A stretch of DNA of 15,888 bases from Oscillospiraceae bacterium (GTDB lineage: Bacteria; Bacillota_A; Clostridia; Oscillospirales; Oscillospiraceae). Both the position numbers and the translations under genes were made by a program. The stretch is taken from assembly GCA_021771675.1 (NCBI GenBank), contig JAETOP010000087.1, forward strand, positions 1 through 15,888, read 5' to 3'. Below are positions 1 to 6,774 of the stretch, piece by piece. Position 1 is the first letter of the stretch; every line of letters starts with the position of its first letter. The notes below the pieces were generated by a model. It was given only the letters and a program-made list of their open reading frames with translations. It was not told the DNA's origin and did no database searches.

Positions 1-465
1 CTGGCCTCCCCGGTGTGGGTGTGGGGCAAATTCTATGAGTCCGTCATCCGCAGCATTCTGAACGGAACACTGAAGCGGGAAAAAGAAGGGGTCGGCCGGA
101 ACTACTGGATGGGGATGGATTCCGGTGTGGTGGACATTGACTTTTCCGACAAGCTGCCCCAGGGCGTCCGTGCCCTGGCGGATTTCCTGTGCCAGGGGAT
201 GAGGGAACACACCATCGACCCCTTTGCCCGGCGGATTGTGGCCCAGGATGGCAGCGTTAAAAATGAGAGCAGCGCAACCACCTTCACCACGGAGGAGCTG
301 CTGCACATGGATTGGCTATGCTCCAATGTCAGCGGCTCCATCCCCGCCTTCGAAGAGGTGCTGCCCATGTCCCGGAATATGGTTCGGGAGCTGGGTGTGT
401 ACAGAGAAGAAATTCCTGCACAGAAAGAAGCGAATGCGGTTGAAAATTTTGTTCATCTCCGATGA
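1..465 (+). CDS. BMP-family (Med/PnrA-like) substrate-binding protein, C-terminal fragment
   Basis: The reading frame is open from the first base, so the gene begins upstream of the window; the last 154 residues are visible. The fragment has the look of the C-terminal part of basic membrane protein (BMP) family periplasmic-binding proteins, which bind nucleosides or similar ligands for ABC importers. It shows a W-x-W-G-K-F-Y-E segment near residues 6-13, a 'YWMGMDSGVVDI' strand near residues 36-47, and a 'DPFARRIVAQDGS' segment near residues 73-85 matching the family's G/x-PF-x-G-x-I-x-x-x-x-G pattern. The tail after about residue 90 (FTTEELLHMDWL, IPAFEEV) resembles the extension seen in long clostridial versions. 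Its last 32 nt overlap the next gene, implying translational coupling. The signal peptide and ligand region are outside the window, so the ligand cannot be inferred. Family assignment rests on remembered similarity of motifs only. Confidence 0.65.
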   Translation: MASPVWVWGKFYESVIRSILNGTLKREKEGVGRNYWMGMDSGVVDIDFSDKLPQGVRALADFLCQGMREHTIDPFARRIVAQDGSVKNESSATTFTTEELLHMDWLCSNVSGSIPAFEEVLPMSRNMVRELGVYREEIPAQKEANAVENFVHLR

Positions 466-1141
466 AGAGTGCTCGTCCCTCTGGGATTACTACACGCCCC
501 AAAAGCTGGATGGCATCGACCTGATTATCTCCTGCGGGGATTTGAAGTCCAGTTATCTTCAATTTCTGGTGACCATGGCCAAATGCCCCCTGCTTTTCGT
601 GGCGGGCAACCATGATACCCACTACGATGCGGATCCGCCCAGCGGCTGTGACTGCATTGATGATGCCATTGTGGAATACAACGGCGTCCGGATTATGGGG
701 CTGGGAGGCTGCCGCCGGTATCATCCGGGAAATTATCAGTACACGGAAAGTCAGATGCGCCGCCGGATCAGAAAGCTGCGCTACCCCCTTTGGAAGTGCA
801 AGGGTGTGGATATTGTGGTGACCCATGCGCCCCCCCAGGGCTTGGGGGATGGGGAAGATCCGGCCCATCGGGGCTTTGCCGCTCTGCGGGAGCTTCTGGA
901 CAGGTATCACCCCGGCTACCTGGTTCACGGCCATGTCCACCTGCGCTACGATGCCTCCCTGCAGCGGGTGCGGGAGTATGAGGGCACCATCCTCATCAAC
1001 GCCTTCGAGCGCTATGTGTTGGAAATTCCTGACCGGGAGGTCCCTGTGAAGCACCTCAATCAGCTACGCTGGAAGACCAAGCACCGGGAGATGAACAGCG
1101 AATGGGACGAAATACTGGGAATGAACGCCATCAAAAGATAA
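434..1141 (+). CDS. Calcineurin-like metallophosphoesterase with a variant first metal motif
   Basis: Encodes 235 residues of a predicted two-metal phosphoesterase. Motifs in order: ISDEE at 8-12, CGDL at 34-37, GNHD at 58-61, THAPP at 130-134 and GHVH at 166-169. These correspond to the canonical blocks DxH, GD, GNHD, H and GHxH. The first block reads D10-E-E12, so the metal-ligand histidine of DxH is replaced by glutamate; all other metal ligands are present. ATG 434 was chosen because the protein then begins directly with the first beta-strand (MRLKILFISD) and an AAAGAAG stretch lies just upstream. A longer in-frame ATG at 224 would add 70 residues that are merely the upstream gene read in another frame. 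The gene overlaps its upstream neighbour by 32 nt and is followed after 16 nt by a DUF2461 gene. Substrate unknown (nucleotides, phosphodiesters or a phosphoprotein are all possible). No signal peptide, so cytosolic. Confidence 0.85.
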   Translation: MRLKILFISDEECSSLWDYYTPQKLDGIDLIISCGDLKSSYLQFLVTMAKCPLLFVAGNHDTHYDADPPSGCDCIDDAIVEYNGVRIMGLGGCRRYHPGNYQYTESQMRRRIRKLRYPLWKCKGVDIVVTHAPPQGLGDGEDPAHRGFAALRELLDRYHPGYLVHGHVHLRYDASLQRVREYEGTILINAFERYVLEIPDREVPVKHLNQLRWKTKHREMNSEWDEILGMNAIKR

Positions 1142-1157
1142 AGCGAGGAAGATAGAA

Positions 1158-1808
1158 ATGTTTACCGGCTTCACCCCCGAGACTGTGGATTTTCTCTGGG
1201 GCATTCGCATGAACAACAATCGGGACTGGTTCCTGGAGCACAAAAAGCAGTATGTGGACACCCTGTATGAGCCCATGAAGGCCTTGGGCGCCCAGCTGTA
1301 CCAGCCATTTCTGGAGCGATCCGGAGATATTTTGAAGGTCAGCCGCATCTACCGGGACGCCCGGCTCCACCACCCAGACCCCTACAAAGAGAGCCTGTGG
1401 ATTTGCATCCGGCGGGATGCGGACTGGTGGGCGGAGAATCCCTGCCTGTTTTTTGAAATCACCCCCGATGGGGTGAGCTACGGCTTCTCCCTCTGGCGGC
1501 CAAAAACCGCCGCCATGGAATCCTTCCGGGCAAGGATTGCCGCCAAGCCCCAGGAGTTCCTGGATATGCTCCATGCCGTTCAGGATTCGGTGGGCATGTC
1601 CGTCACCGCCCAGAGCTACAAGCGCTCCAAGCCTGCCCCCGATCCTGCCATCCAGAGCTTCTACGACTGGAAGGGGGACATCGGCCTGATCGTCCACGAG
1701 GAGGTAGGCCCCGATATTTTCGGCCCGGCGTTGGGGCAGCGGGTGGGGGAGTTCCTGCCCAAGCTCATCCCGCTGTACGACTATTTTAATTTCATTACCC
1801 TGGGATAA
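1158..1808 (+). CDS. DUF2461 family protein
   Basis: Encodes 216 residues, about the usual length of DUF2461 (TIGR02453) proteins, which have no established biochemical role. Recognisable features are the N-terminal GFTPETVDFLWGIRMNNNRDWF block (residues 4-25; family pattern F-x-x-x-x-x-FL-x-x-L-x-x-NN-x-x-WF), the central RIYRDAR segment followed by a DPYKESLW stretch (the family's RD-R...PYK block), and a W-P/WxRPKT-like stretch after it. A GAGGAAGATAGAA ribosome site precedes ATG 1158. No signal peptide or membrane segment is visible. It sits 16 nt after the phosphoesterase and 13 nt before dapA, so it is probably co-transcribed with the diaminopimelate genes, but nothing in the sequence ties it to that pathway. 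Confidence 0.85.
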   Translation: MFTGFTPETVDFLWGIRMNNNRDWFLEHKKQYVDTLYEPMKALGAQLYQPFLERSGDILKVSRIYRDARLHHPDPYKESLWICIRRDADWWAENPCLFFEITPDGVSYGFSLWRPKTAAMESFRARIAAKPQEFLDMLHAVQDSVGMSVTAQSYKRSKPAPDPAIQSFYDWKGDIGLIVHEEVGPDIFGPALGQRVGEFLPKLIPLYDYFNFITLG

Positions 1809-1821
1809 AGGAGAAAGAAAC

Positions 1822-2712
1822 ATGAGAAAGACAACCGTTTTCAAGGGGATGGCCACCGCTATGGTCACGCCCATGACCTCCACCGGCGTGGACTATGAGG
1901 CGCTGGGCCGGTTCATCGACTTCCAGCTTTCCGCCGGAATCAACGCACTGGTGGCTGTTGGCACCACCGGCGAGAGTGCCACATTGTCCCCCCAGGAGCG
2001 CAACGAGGTCATCCGCTTCACCGTGGATCGGGTGAACGGCCGGGTGCCTGTGATTGCCGGAACCGGCACCAACAACACTGCCCATGCCATTTCCTATACC
2101 GAGAGCGCCTGCGCCATCGGGGCGGATGCGGTGCTGGTGGTGACCCCCTACTATAATAAGTCCACCCAGGCGGGACTTGTCGCCCATTTCTCCGCCATTG
2201 CCGATAAGTCCACAAAGCCTGTGATTCTCTACAATGTGCCCTCCCGCACCGGCTGCAACCTGCTCCCCGCCACGGTGGAGGAGCTGGCAAAGCATCCCAA
2301 TGTGGCCGGCATCAAGGAGGCCAGCGGCAATATGGCCCAGGTGGTGGAGCTGTTTGCCCGCTGCGGTGATGCCATCGACGTGTACTCCGGTGAAGATGCT
2401 CTCACCATTCCCATGATGGCCATGGGCGGCATGGGCGCCATCAGTGTACTGAGCAATGTGATTCCTGCCCAGGCCGTGGCAATGACCGACGCCTTCTTCG
2501 CCGGCCGGCTGGACGAGGCCGCCAAGATGCAGTGCAAGTATCTGGATTTGATTAACGACCTGTTCTGTGAGGTCAATCCCATCCCCGCCAAGGCCGCCGT
2601 CAGCGCCATGGGCTACGGCGAGGAGAATATCCGCCTGCCCCTGATTCCCATGAGCTATGAAAACCGCCAGCGGATGTTCCTGCGGATGCGCCAGCTGGGG
2701 GTGGAGGTATGA
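1822..2712 (+). CDS. dapA: 4-hydroxy-tetrahydrodipicolinate synthase (DapA)
   Basis: Catalyses condensation of pyruvate with L-aspartate semialdehyde, the committed step of the diaminopimelate/lysine pathway; cytosolic, normally a tetramer. The 296 residues match the usual length (292 in E. coli). Visible active-site elements: G-T48-T49-G-E, Y110-Y111 in TPYYNK, Y137 in LYNVPSRTG with R142, Schiff-base K165 in GIKEASGN, and a YSGED block at 188-192. An AAAGGAGAAAG ribosome site precedes ATG 1822. The stop overlaps the dapB start by 4 nt (ATGA). At the positions aligning with E. coli lysine-site residues His53, His56 and Glu84 it has P57, R60 and H88, so feedback inhibition by lysine may be weak or absent; that is inference from a mental alignment. 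Confidence 0.97.
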   Translation: MRKTTVFKGMATAMVTPMTSTGVDYEALGRFIDFQLSAGINALVAVGTTGESATLSPQERNEVIRFTVDRVNGRVPVIAGTGTNNTAHAISYTESACAIGADAVLVVTPYYNKSTQAGLVAHFSAIADKSTKPVILYNVPSRTGCNLLPATVEELAKHPNVAGIKEASGNMAQVVELFARCGDAIDVYSGEDALTIPMMAMGGMGAISVLSNVIPAQAVAMTDAFFAGRLDEAAKMQCKYLDLINDLFCEVNPIPAKAAVSAMGYGEENIRLPLIPMSYENRQRMFLRMRQLGVEV

Positions 2713-3434
2713 GAGCGGTGCTCTGCGGCGCCAACGGGGCCATGGGCAGGCTGATCGATGCCATCCTGGCAGATGAGGTGGTCGGCCGGGTGAGCATCGA
2801 CGGGGAAAACAACGTACCAAAGACCTTTGACGAGCTGGGAGCGGTGGAGGCCGATGTGGTCATCGACTTCTCCCACCACTCGGCTGCGGCGGATGTGCTG
2901 GCCTATGGGGAAAAAGTCGGCGCTGCCGTTGTCATCGGCACCACCGGCCACACCCAGGAGGAGAAGCAGCTGATTATGGACGCCGCCCGGCGGATTCCTG
3001 TGTTCTACTCCGGCAACATGAGTGTGGGCATTGCCCTGCTGTGCAGCCTGACCCGTCAGGCGGTGGCGCTGTTCCCGGAGGCGGATGTGGAGATCGTGGA
3101 GGTTCACCACAACCGGAAGGTAGACGCCCCCAGCGGCACCGCCAAGATGCTCTTCCAGGCGGTGAAGGATGTGCGCCCCAATGCGGTGGAGCACGACGGC
3201 CGCTCCGGCGAGTGCAAACGCACAAAGGACGAGGTGGGCATCTGCTCCCTGCGGATGGGCAATGTGGTGGGCATCCACGAGGTGCACGTGTGCACCCCCA
3301 GTCAGACCATCACTCTGCGCCACCAGGTCTCCAACCGAAACATGCTGGCAGAGGGCGGCGTGGAGGCGGCCCGGTTCATGGTGGGAAAGCCCAAGGGCTT
3401 TTACAACATGGAAAACCTGTTGGCCGGCCGCTGA
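2709..3434 (+). CDS. dapB: 4-hydroxy-tetrahydrodipicolinate reductase (DapB)
   Basis: Reduces the DapA product with NAD(P)H to tetrahydrodipicolinate. Encodes 241 residues, shorter than E. coli DapB (273) and nearer the compact forms of some Firmicutes and Thermotoga, because the region between the nucleotide-binding loop and the central domain is reduced. The Rossmann loop GANGAMG is at 7-13, the GTTG loop at 77-80, and the family signature HHNRKVDAPSGTA at 133-145 holds the catalytic His pair and K137. A GHTQEE segment and a SGNMSVG segment are also typical. ATG 2709 lies in a 4-nt overlap with the dapA stop, with GGTGGAGG just upstream, indicating translational coupling. Confidence 0.96.
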   Translation: MRAVLCGANGAMGRLIDAILADEVVGRVSIDGENNVPKTFDELGAVEADVVIDFSHHSAAADVLAYGEKVGAAVVIGTTGHTQEEKQLIMDAARRIPVFYSGNMSVGIALLCSLTRQAVALFPEADVEIVEVHHNRKVDAPSGTAKMLFQAVKDVRPNAVEHDGRSGECKRTKDEVGICSLRMGNVVGIHEVHVCTPSQTITLRHQVSNRNMLAEGGVEAARFMVGKPKGFYNMENLLAGR

Positions 3435-3468
3435 CCAAAATGTCTTACTGCGCCAAGGAGGCAGCGAT

Positions 3469-4248
3469 ATGAAGGTTTATTATATGAACGGAGCCGGAAA
3501 TGACTTTATGGTCATGGACGGCCGGGGCTTAAACCCGGACTATTCCGTTTTGGCAAAGAAGCTCTGCGCCCTGACGGGGGCGGATGGCTTTATGGCGGTG
3601 GACGATTCCAAAACTGCCGATTTTCGGCTCCATTTTTATAATTCCGACGGCTCCCGGGGGGAGATGTGTGGCAACGGTTCCCGGTGCATCTGCCGGTTTG
3701 CCAATGAGTTGGGGCTGTCCGGGGAGGAAATGATCGTGGAGACCGACGCCGGGCCGGTGCAGGGCTGGCGCTTAGGAGGCGGCCGCTACCGGGTTCGGCT
3801 GAATACCCCCACCACCGTGGACCTGCACCGGAAGGATGATGTGGCATATGTGGAGCTGGGGAATCCCGGCCTGCCCCACGCCGTCCGGGAATATGCGGGC
3901 AGTCTGTGGGCCGATGCCGAAAAGCTTCATTCGGAGATGGAGGCGCTGCGCCACGATCCTGCCTTCCCCAAGGGGGCCAACGTAAATTACTTTACCAGAG
4001 TATCCCCCACGGAGGTCAATGTGCTCACCTTTGAACGGGGAGTGGAGGATTTCACACTGGCCTGCGGCACGGGCTGCGGCAGCGTTGCCACGGTGCTCTA
4101 TCTCATGGGCCAGCTTCCGGAGGGTAAGCTGACCCTGAACAACCGAGGGGGCACCTTGAAGGTCACCGTCACCGGAGAAAATAAGGTGGATGCTCTCTAC
4201 CAGGAGGGCCCCACCGAGATTGTAAGGATTTACGATGTGGAGATTTGA
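3469..4248 (+). CDS. dapF: Diaminopimelate epimerase (DapF)
   Basis: Interconverts LL- and meso-diaminopimelate without a cofactor, using two cysteines as acid and base. Encodes 259 residues, near the usual 270. The two catalytic blocks are both intact: EMCGNGSRC (C67) and LACGTGC (C199). The N-terminal MNGAGNDF block (6-13), NSDGSRGEMCGNG (58-70), a GNPGLPHAV block near 131-139 and an ERG-x-E-D-F-T-L block at 189-197 are also characteristic. ATG 3469 is preceded by AAGGAGG at good spacing. The open frame extends upstream, but only into an out-of-frame reading of dapB. It follows dapB by 34 nt, completing a dapA-dapB-dapF cluster. A DapF gene implies that meso-DAP is made through an LL-DAP intermediate (succinylase, acetylase or DapL branch) rather than only by a dehydrogenase. 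The branch genes are not in the window. Confidence 0.96.
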   Translation: MKVYYMNGAGNDFMVMDGRGLNPDYSVLAKKLCALTGADGFMAVDDSKTADFRLHFYNSDGSRGEMCGNGSRCICRFANELGLSGEEMIVETDAGPVQGWRLGGGRYRVRLNTPTTVDLHRKDDVAYVELGNPGLPHAVREYAGSLWADAEKLHSEMEALRHDPAFPKGANVNYFTRVSPTEVNVLTFERGVEDFTLACGTGCGSVATVLYLMGQLPEGKLTLNNRGGTLKVTVTGENKVDALYQEGPTEIVRIYDVEI

Positions 4249-4274
4249 AGCGCAGCGCCCGCTGATAATTTCTG

Positions 4275-4304
4275 TTGACAAATCCGGGTACTTTTGGATA
4301 TAAT
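4275..4304 (+). promoter_or_regulatory. Consensus sigma-A promoter for the T-box/metG unit
   Basis: A perfect TTGACA (4275-4280) and a perfect TATAAT (4299-4304) are separated by 18 nt. Transcription would begin near 4311. This places the T-box Stem I base helix (4316-4320) within a few bases of the RNA 5' end, as expected for this riboswitch class. It starts only 26 nt after the dapF stop. Confidence 0.9.
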
Positions 4305-4310
4305 ACGTTC

Positions 4311-4549
4311 TATAACAGCTGTGAAGAGAAGAGTACCCTCCGTCCAGCCGGTCAGAGAGCCCGGGCAGGTGAAAGCGGGCACGGTATGGGGCGGGGAACA
4401 TGGTCTTGGAGCTGAGGGGTCGATAGGTAGGCCTCTCCGGGTGCGCCCGTCAAAGCGTCAAAGAGGCAGGGGAGCCCCCTGCGAATCAAGGTGGTACCGC
4501 GTCAATTTTTGTCGCCCTTGGAGTAGTCCCAGGGCGATTTTTCATTTTT
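4311..4549 (+). promoter_or_regulatory. T-box riboswitch, methionine (AUG) specifier
   Basis: This tRNA-sensing leader is predicted to let metG transcription continue when uncharged tRNA-Met accumulates. The T-box core AAGGTGGTACCGCG is at 4488-4501; its bulge UGGU (4492-4495) can pair with a tRNA end ACCA, fitting discriminator A. Stem I base: CAGCT at 4316-4320 is the exact complement of AGCTG at 4410-4414. Within Stem I are the AGAAGAGTA motif (about 4325-4334), a distal GGTGAAAG loop region (about 4367-4375) and, eight bases before the 3' base arm, GAAC-AUG-G with the candidate specifier AUG at 4400-4402. A hairpin with arms CGGG/CCCG (4438-4449) and a Stem III hairpin GCAGGGG/CCCCTGC (4466-4482) follow. 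AAGG (4488-4491) can pair with CCTT (4516-4519) to form the antiterminator, which excludes the terminator stem. No coding sequence lies in 4249-4562. Confidence 0.93.
4512..4542 (+). terminator. Regulated intrinsic terminator of the T-box leader
   Basis: Arms TCGCCCTTGG (4512-4521) and CCCAGGGCGA (4528-4537) pair with one mismatch across a short AGTAGT loop and are followed directly by five T residues. The 5' arm contains the CCTT needed by the antiterminator, so the two structures are mutually exclusive. The metG ribosome site AGGAGG (4550-4555) follows. Confidence 0.92.
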
Positions 4550-4562
4550 AGGAGGAAATACT

Positions 4563-6512
4563 ATGTGCAACGCCTGCAAGGGGAAGTTCTATATCACCAC
4601 CCCCATCTACTACCCGTCCGCCAAGCTTCACATCGGCCACAGCTACTGCACCGTGGCCACCGATACCATGGCCCGCTACAAGCGGCTCCAGGGCTATGAC
4701 GTGATGTTCCTCACCGGCACCGATGAGCACGGCCAGAAGATCGAGGATAAGGCCAAGGAGGCCGGGGTCACCCCCCAGCAGTTTGTGGACAACATCGTCC
4801 TGGGGGAGGGTGGCGTGAAGGATTTGTGGAAGCTGATGAACATCTCCTACGATCGGTTCATCCGCACCACCGACGACTATCACGTGGCTGCCATCCAGAA
4901 GATTTTCAAGAAGATGTACGAAAACGGGGACATCTACAAGGGCACCTACAAGGGAAAATACTGCAAGCCCTGTGAATCCTTCTGGACCGAGAGCCAGCTG
5001 AAGGACGGCAAATGCCCCGACTGCGGCCGGGAGGTTCAGGATGCCGAGGAGGAGGCCTACTTCTTCCGGCTGAGCAAATACGCCTCCCGGGTTCGGGACC
5101 TGCTGGTGAACACCGATTTCCTGGAGCCCCGGAGTCGGGTCAACGAGATGGTGAACAATTTCATCGACCCCGGTCTGGAGGATTTGTGCGTCTCCCGCAC
5201 CAGCTTCACTTGGGGCGTGCCGGTGGACTTCGACCCGGGCCATGTGGTGTATGTGTGGATCGATGCCCTGTTCAACTACATGACCGCCCTGGGCTTTGAA
5301 AACGACAAATACGACGATCTGGAGAAGTTCTGGCCCGCCGACGTGCATTTCGTTGGTAAGGAGATCGTCCGGTTCCATTCCATCATCTGGCCCGCCATGC
5401 TCATGAGCCTGAATCTGCCCCTGCCCAAGAAGGTCTACGGCCACGGCTGGCTGCTGCTGGACGGCGGCAAGATGAGCAAGTCCAAGGGCAATGTGGTGGA
5501 CCCCTATCTGCTGTCTCAGCGCTTTGGCGTGGATGCGCTGCGGTTCTTCCTGCTGCGCTCCTTCCCCTTTGGCTCCGACGGCAATTTCTCCAATGAGCTG
5601 CTGATCTCCACCATCAACACCGACCTGGCCAATGACCTGGGCAACCTGGTCTCCCGCACCGTGGCCATGGCCCAGAAGTATTTCGGGGAGCACCTGAGCG
5701 CCCAGCAGCAGGCAGATGAGCAGAAGGATGCCGAGCTCATCGCCATGGCCTCCGGCCTGCGGGCAAAATATGAGGAGCAGATGGAGAAATATGCCTTCCA
5801 GAACGCCCTTGCCGAGGTATTCAAGGTGATTTCCCGGGCCAATAAGTATATCGATGAGAACGCCCCCTGGGTGCTGGCCAAGAGTGAGGAGCAGAGACCC
5901 CGGCTGGCAAGAGTTCTGTATAACCTGCTGGAAACCGTCCGCATCTGCGGCGGACTTCTGTCCCCCTTCATGCCCGACACTGCCGCTGAGATCGGCAAAC
6001 GCCTGGGCGGGGCGGCCATGGACTGGGAAAGCCTGGCACAATGGGGCCTGTTGAATCCCCAGGTGGCCGCCGTCGCCGGAGCGCCTCTGTTCCCCCGGAT
6101 CGACATGGAGAAGGAGCTGGCCGCTCTGGAAGCCCTCCACGCCCCTGCTGAGGAGCCCCAAGAAGACCCCCTGCCCGAACCCAAAGAGGAGATTACCTTC
6201 GATGTTTTCGAGAAGGTGGAGATGACGGTGGTGAAGGTGCTGACCTGTGAGAAGGTGAAAAAGAGCGAGAAGCTGCTGAAGTTCACCCTGGACGACGGCA
6301 CTGGCACTCCCCGGCAGATTCTCTCCGGCATTGCCAAGTATTACCAGCCCGAGGAGCTGCTGGGCAAAACCCTGGTGGCTGTGACCAACCTGGCTCCCCG
6401 GAAGATGATGGGCCAGGAGAGCCGGGGCATGCTGCTCTCCGCCGAGCGGGGGGAGAAGCTGAATCTGGTCATGCTGGATAGCTCCATCCCCGCCGGCGCC
6501 AGACTGGTGTAA
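4563..6512 (+). CDS. metG: Methionyl-tRNA synthetase (MetG) with C-terminal tRNA-binding domain
   Basis: Charges tRNA-Met with methionine, supplying both initiator and elongator tRNA. Encodes 649 residues, typical of Firmicute MetG. The class I catalytic core carries HIGH at 23-26 and KMSKS at 303-307. A zinc knuckle of paired CxxC motifs (C134, C137, C151, C154) lies in the connective domain. An anticodon-binding helical domain follows, containing a NDLGNLVSR segment and a W-x-L-AK segment. From about residue 546 to the end there is a Trbp111-like OB-fold domain (FDVFEKVEM... and ...GMLLSAE) that dimerises and binds tRNA. ATG 4563 has an ideal AGGAGG 7 nt upstream. An odd feature is the N-terminus MCNACKG, which adds a CxxC pair just before the usual KFYITTPIYYPS start. 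Expression is predicted to be controlled by the T-box leader immediately upstream. Confidence 0.97.
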   Translation: MCNACKGKFYITTPIYYPSAKLHIGHSYCTVATDTMARYKRLQGYDVMFLTGTDEHGQKIEDKAKEAGVTPQQFVDNIVLGEGGVKDLWKLMNISYDRFIRTTDDYHVAAIQKIFKKMYENGDIYKGTYKGKYCKPCESFWTESQLKDGKCPDCGREVQDAEEEAYFFRLSKYASRVRDLLVNTDFLEPRSRVNEMVNNFIDPGLEDLCVSRTSFTWGVPVDFDPGHVVYVWIDALFNYMTALGFENDKYDDLEKFWPADVHFVGKEIVRFHSIIWPAMLMSLNLPLPKKVYGHGWLLLDGGKMSKSKGNVVDPYLLSQRFGVDALRFFLLRSFPFGSDGNFSNELLISTINTDLANDLGNLVSRTVAMAQKYFGEHLSAQQQADEQKDAELIAMASGLRAKYEEQMEKYAFQNALAEVFKVISRANKYIDENAPWVLAKSEEQRPRLARVLYNLLETVRICGGLLSPFMPDTAAEIGKRLGGAAMDWESLAQWGLLNPQVAAVAGAPLFPRIDMEKELAALEALHAPAEEPQEDPLPEPKEEITFDVFEKVEMTVVKVLTCEKVKKSEKLLKFTLDDGTGTPRQILSGIAKYYQPEELLGKTLVAVTNLAPRKMMGQESRGMLLSAERGEKLNLVMLDSSIPAGARLV

Positions 6513-6560
6513 AAACTGTAATTCAAGGCGCCGTCCCAAGATTGTAGGACTTCATTTTGT

Positions 6561-6722
6561 CGATATATTTCCCCGTTGGGGAAATTCGATAGAATCTTCG
6601 ATTTCGAGAGATGCTCGCTTTGCTCGCATTCGATGGGATATTCATTCCCTCTTGTGCCTCAGCACATATCGTTCATTCCGCCAGGAATAAATATCGAGAT
6701 TCCCCTCCGCCGTTCAATCTCC
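6561..6722. repeat. Array of small hairpins separated by ATCGA/TTCGAT linkers
   Basis: The convergent metG/SH3 intergenic region holds successive short inverted repeats joined by near-identical linkers. They are: 8-bp ATTTCCCC/GGGGAAAT (6567-6585); AATC/GATT (6593-6603, extended by one G-T pair); ATGC..GC/GC..GCAT (6611-6629); GGGA/TCCC (6635-6649); TGTGC/GCACA (6653-6666); ATTCC/GGAAT (6675-6688); and GAGATT/AATCTC (6696-6721). Linkers include CGATAT (6561), TTCGAT (6585-6590), TTCGAT (6629-6634), ATATCG (6666-6671) and ATATCGA (6691-6697). Arm sequences differ from unit to unit while the linkers are conserved, the opposite of an ordinary tandem repeat. No ORF is plausible here. I believe similar arrays occur between genes in related gut Clostridia, but cannot verify this. 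Confidence 0.6.
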
Positions 6723-6735
6723 CGCTACAAAACAA

Positions 6736-6767
6736 TTGAGCACCTTCCTGGTTTGGAAGGTGCTCAA
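6736..6767 (-). terminator. Intrinsic terminator of the SH3-repeat gene (possibly bidirectional)
   Basis: A perfect 13-bp stem, TTGAGCACCTTCC (6736-6748) and GGAAGGTGCTCAA (6755-6767), encloses a 6-nt loop. Read on the minus strand it starts 8 nt after the stop of the SH3 gene and is followed by a T-rich tail (TTGTTTTG). On the plus strand it is followed by A4-5 then T5, so it may also stop read-through from metG. Confidence 0.85.
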
Positions 6768-6774
6768 AAAATTT

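Noticed and set aside
224..433. Upstream ATG 224 for the phosphoesterase
   Set aside because: The added 70 residues are low-complexity out-of-frame translation of the BMP gene; family members begin at the strand leading to the ISD motif.
1795..3323. Long minus-strand open frames opposite dapA and dapB
   Set aside because: Mirror frames of high-GC coding sequence without start signals or domains.
4548..6539. 663-residue minus-strand open frame covering metG
   Set aside because: Antisense shadow of a GC-rich gene; rich in His, Gln and Gly with no recognisable domain, whereas the plus strand encodes intact MetG.
6533..6550. GTCC/GGAC inverted repeat as a metG terminator
   Set aside because: Only 4 bp with a 10-nt loop and a poor T tract; the 13-bp stem at 6736-6767 is far stronger.
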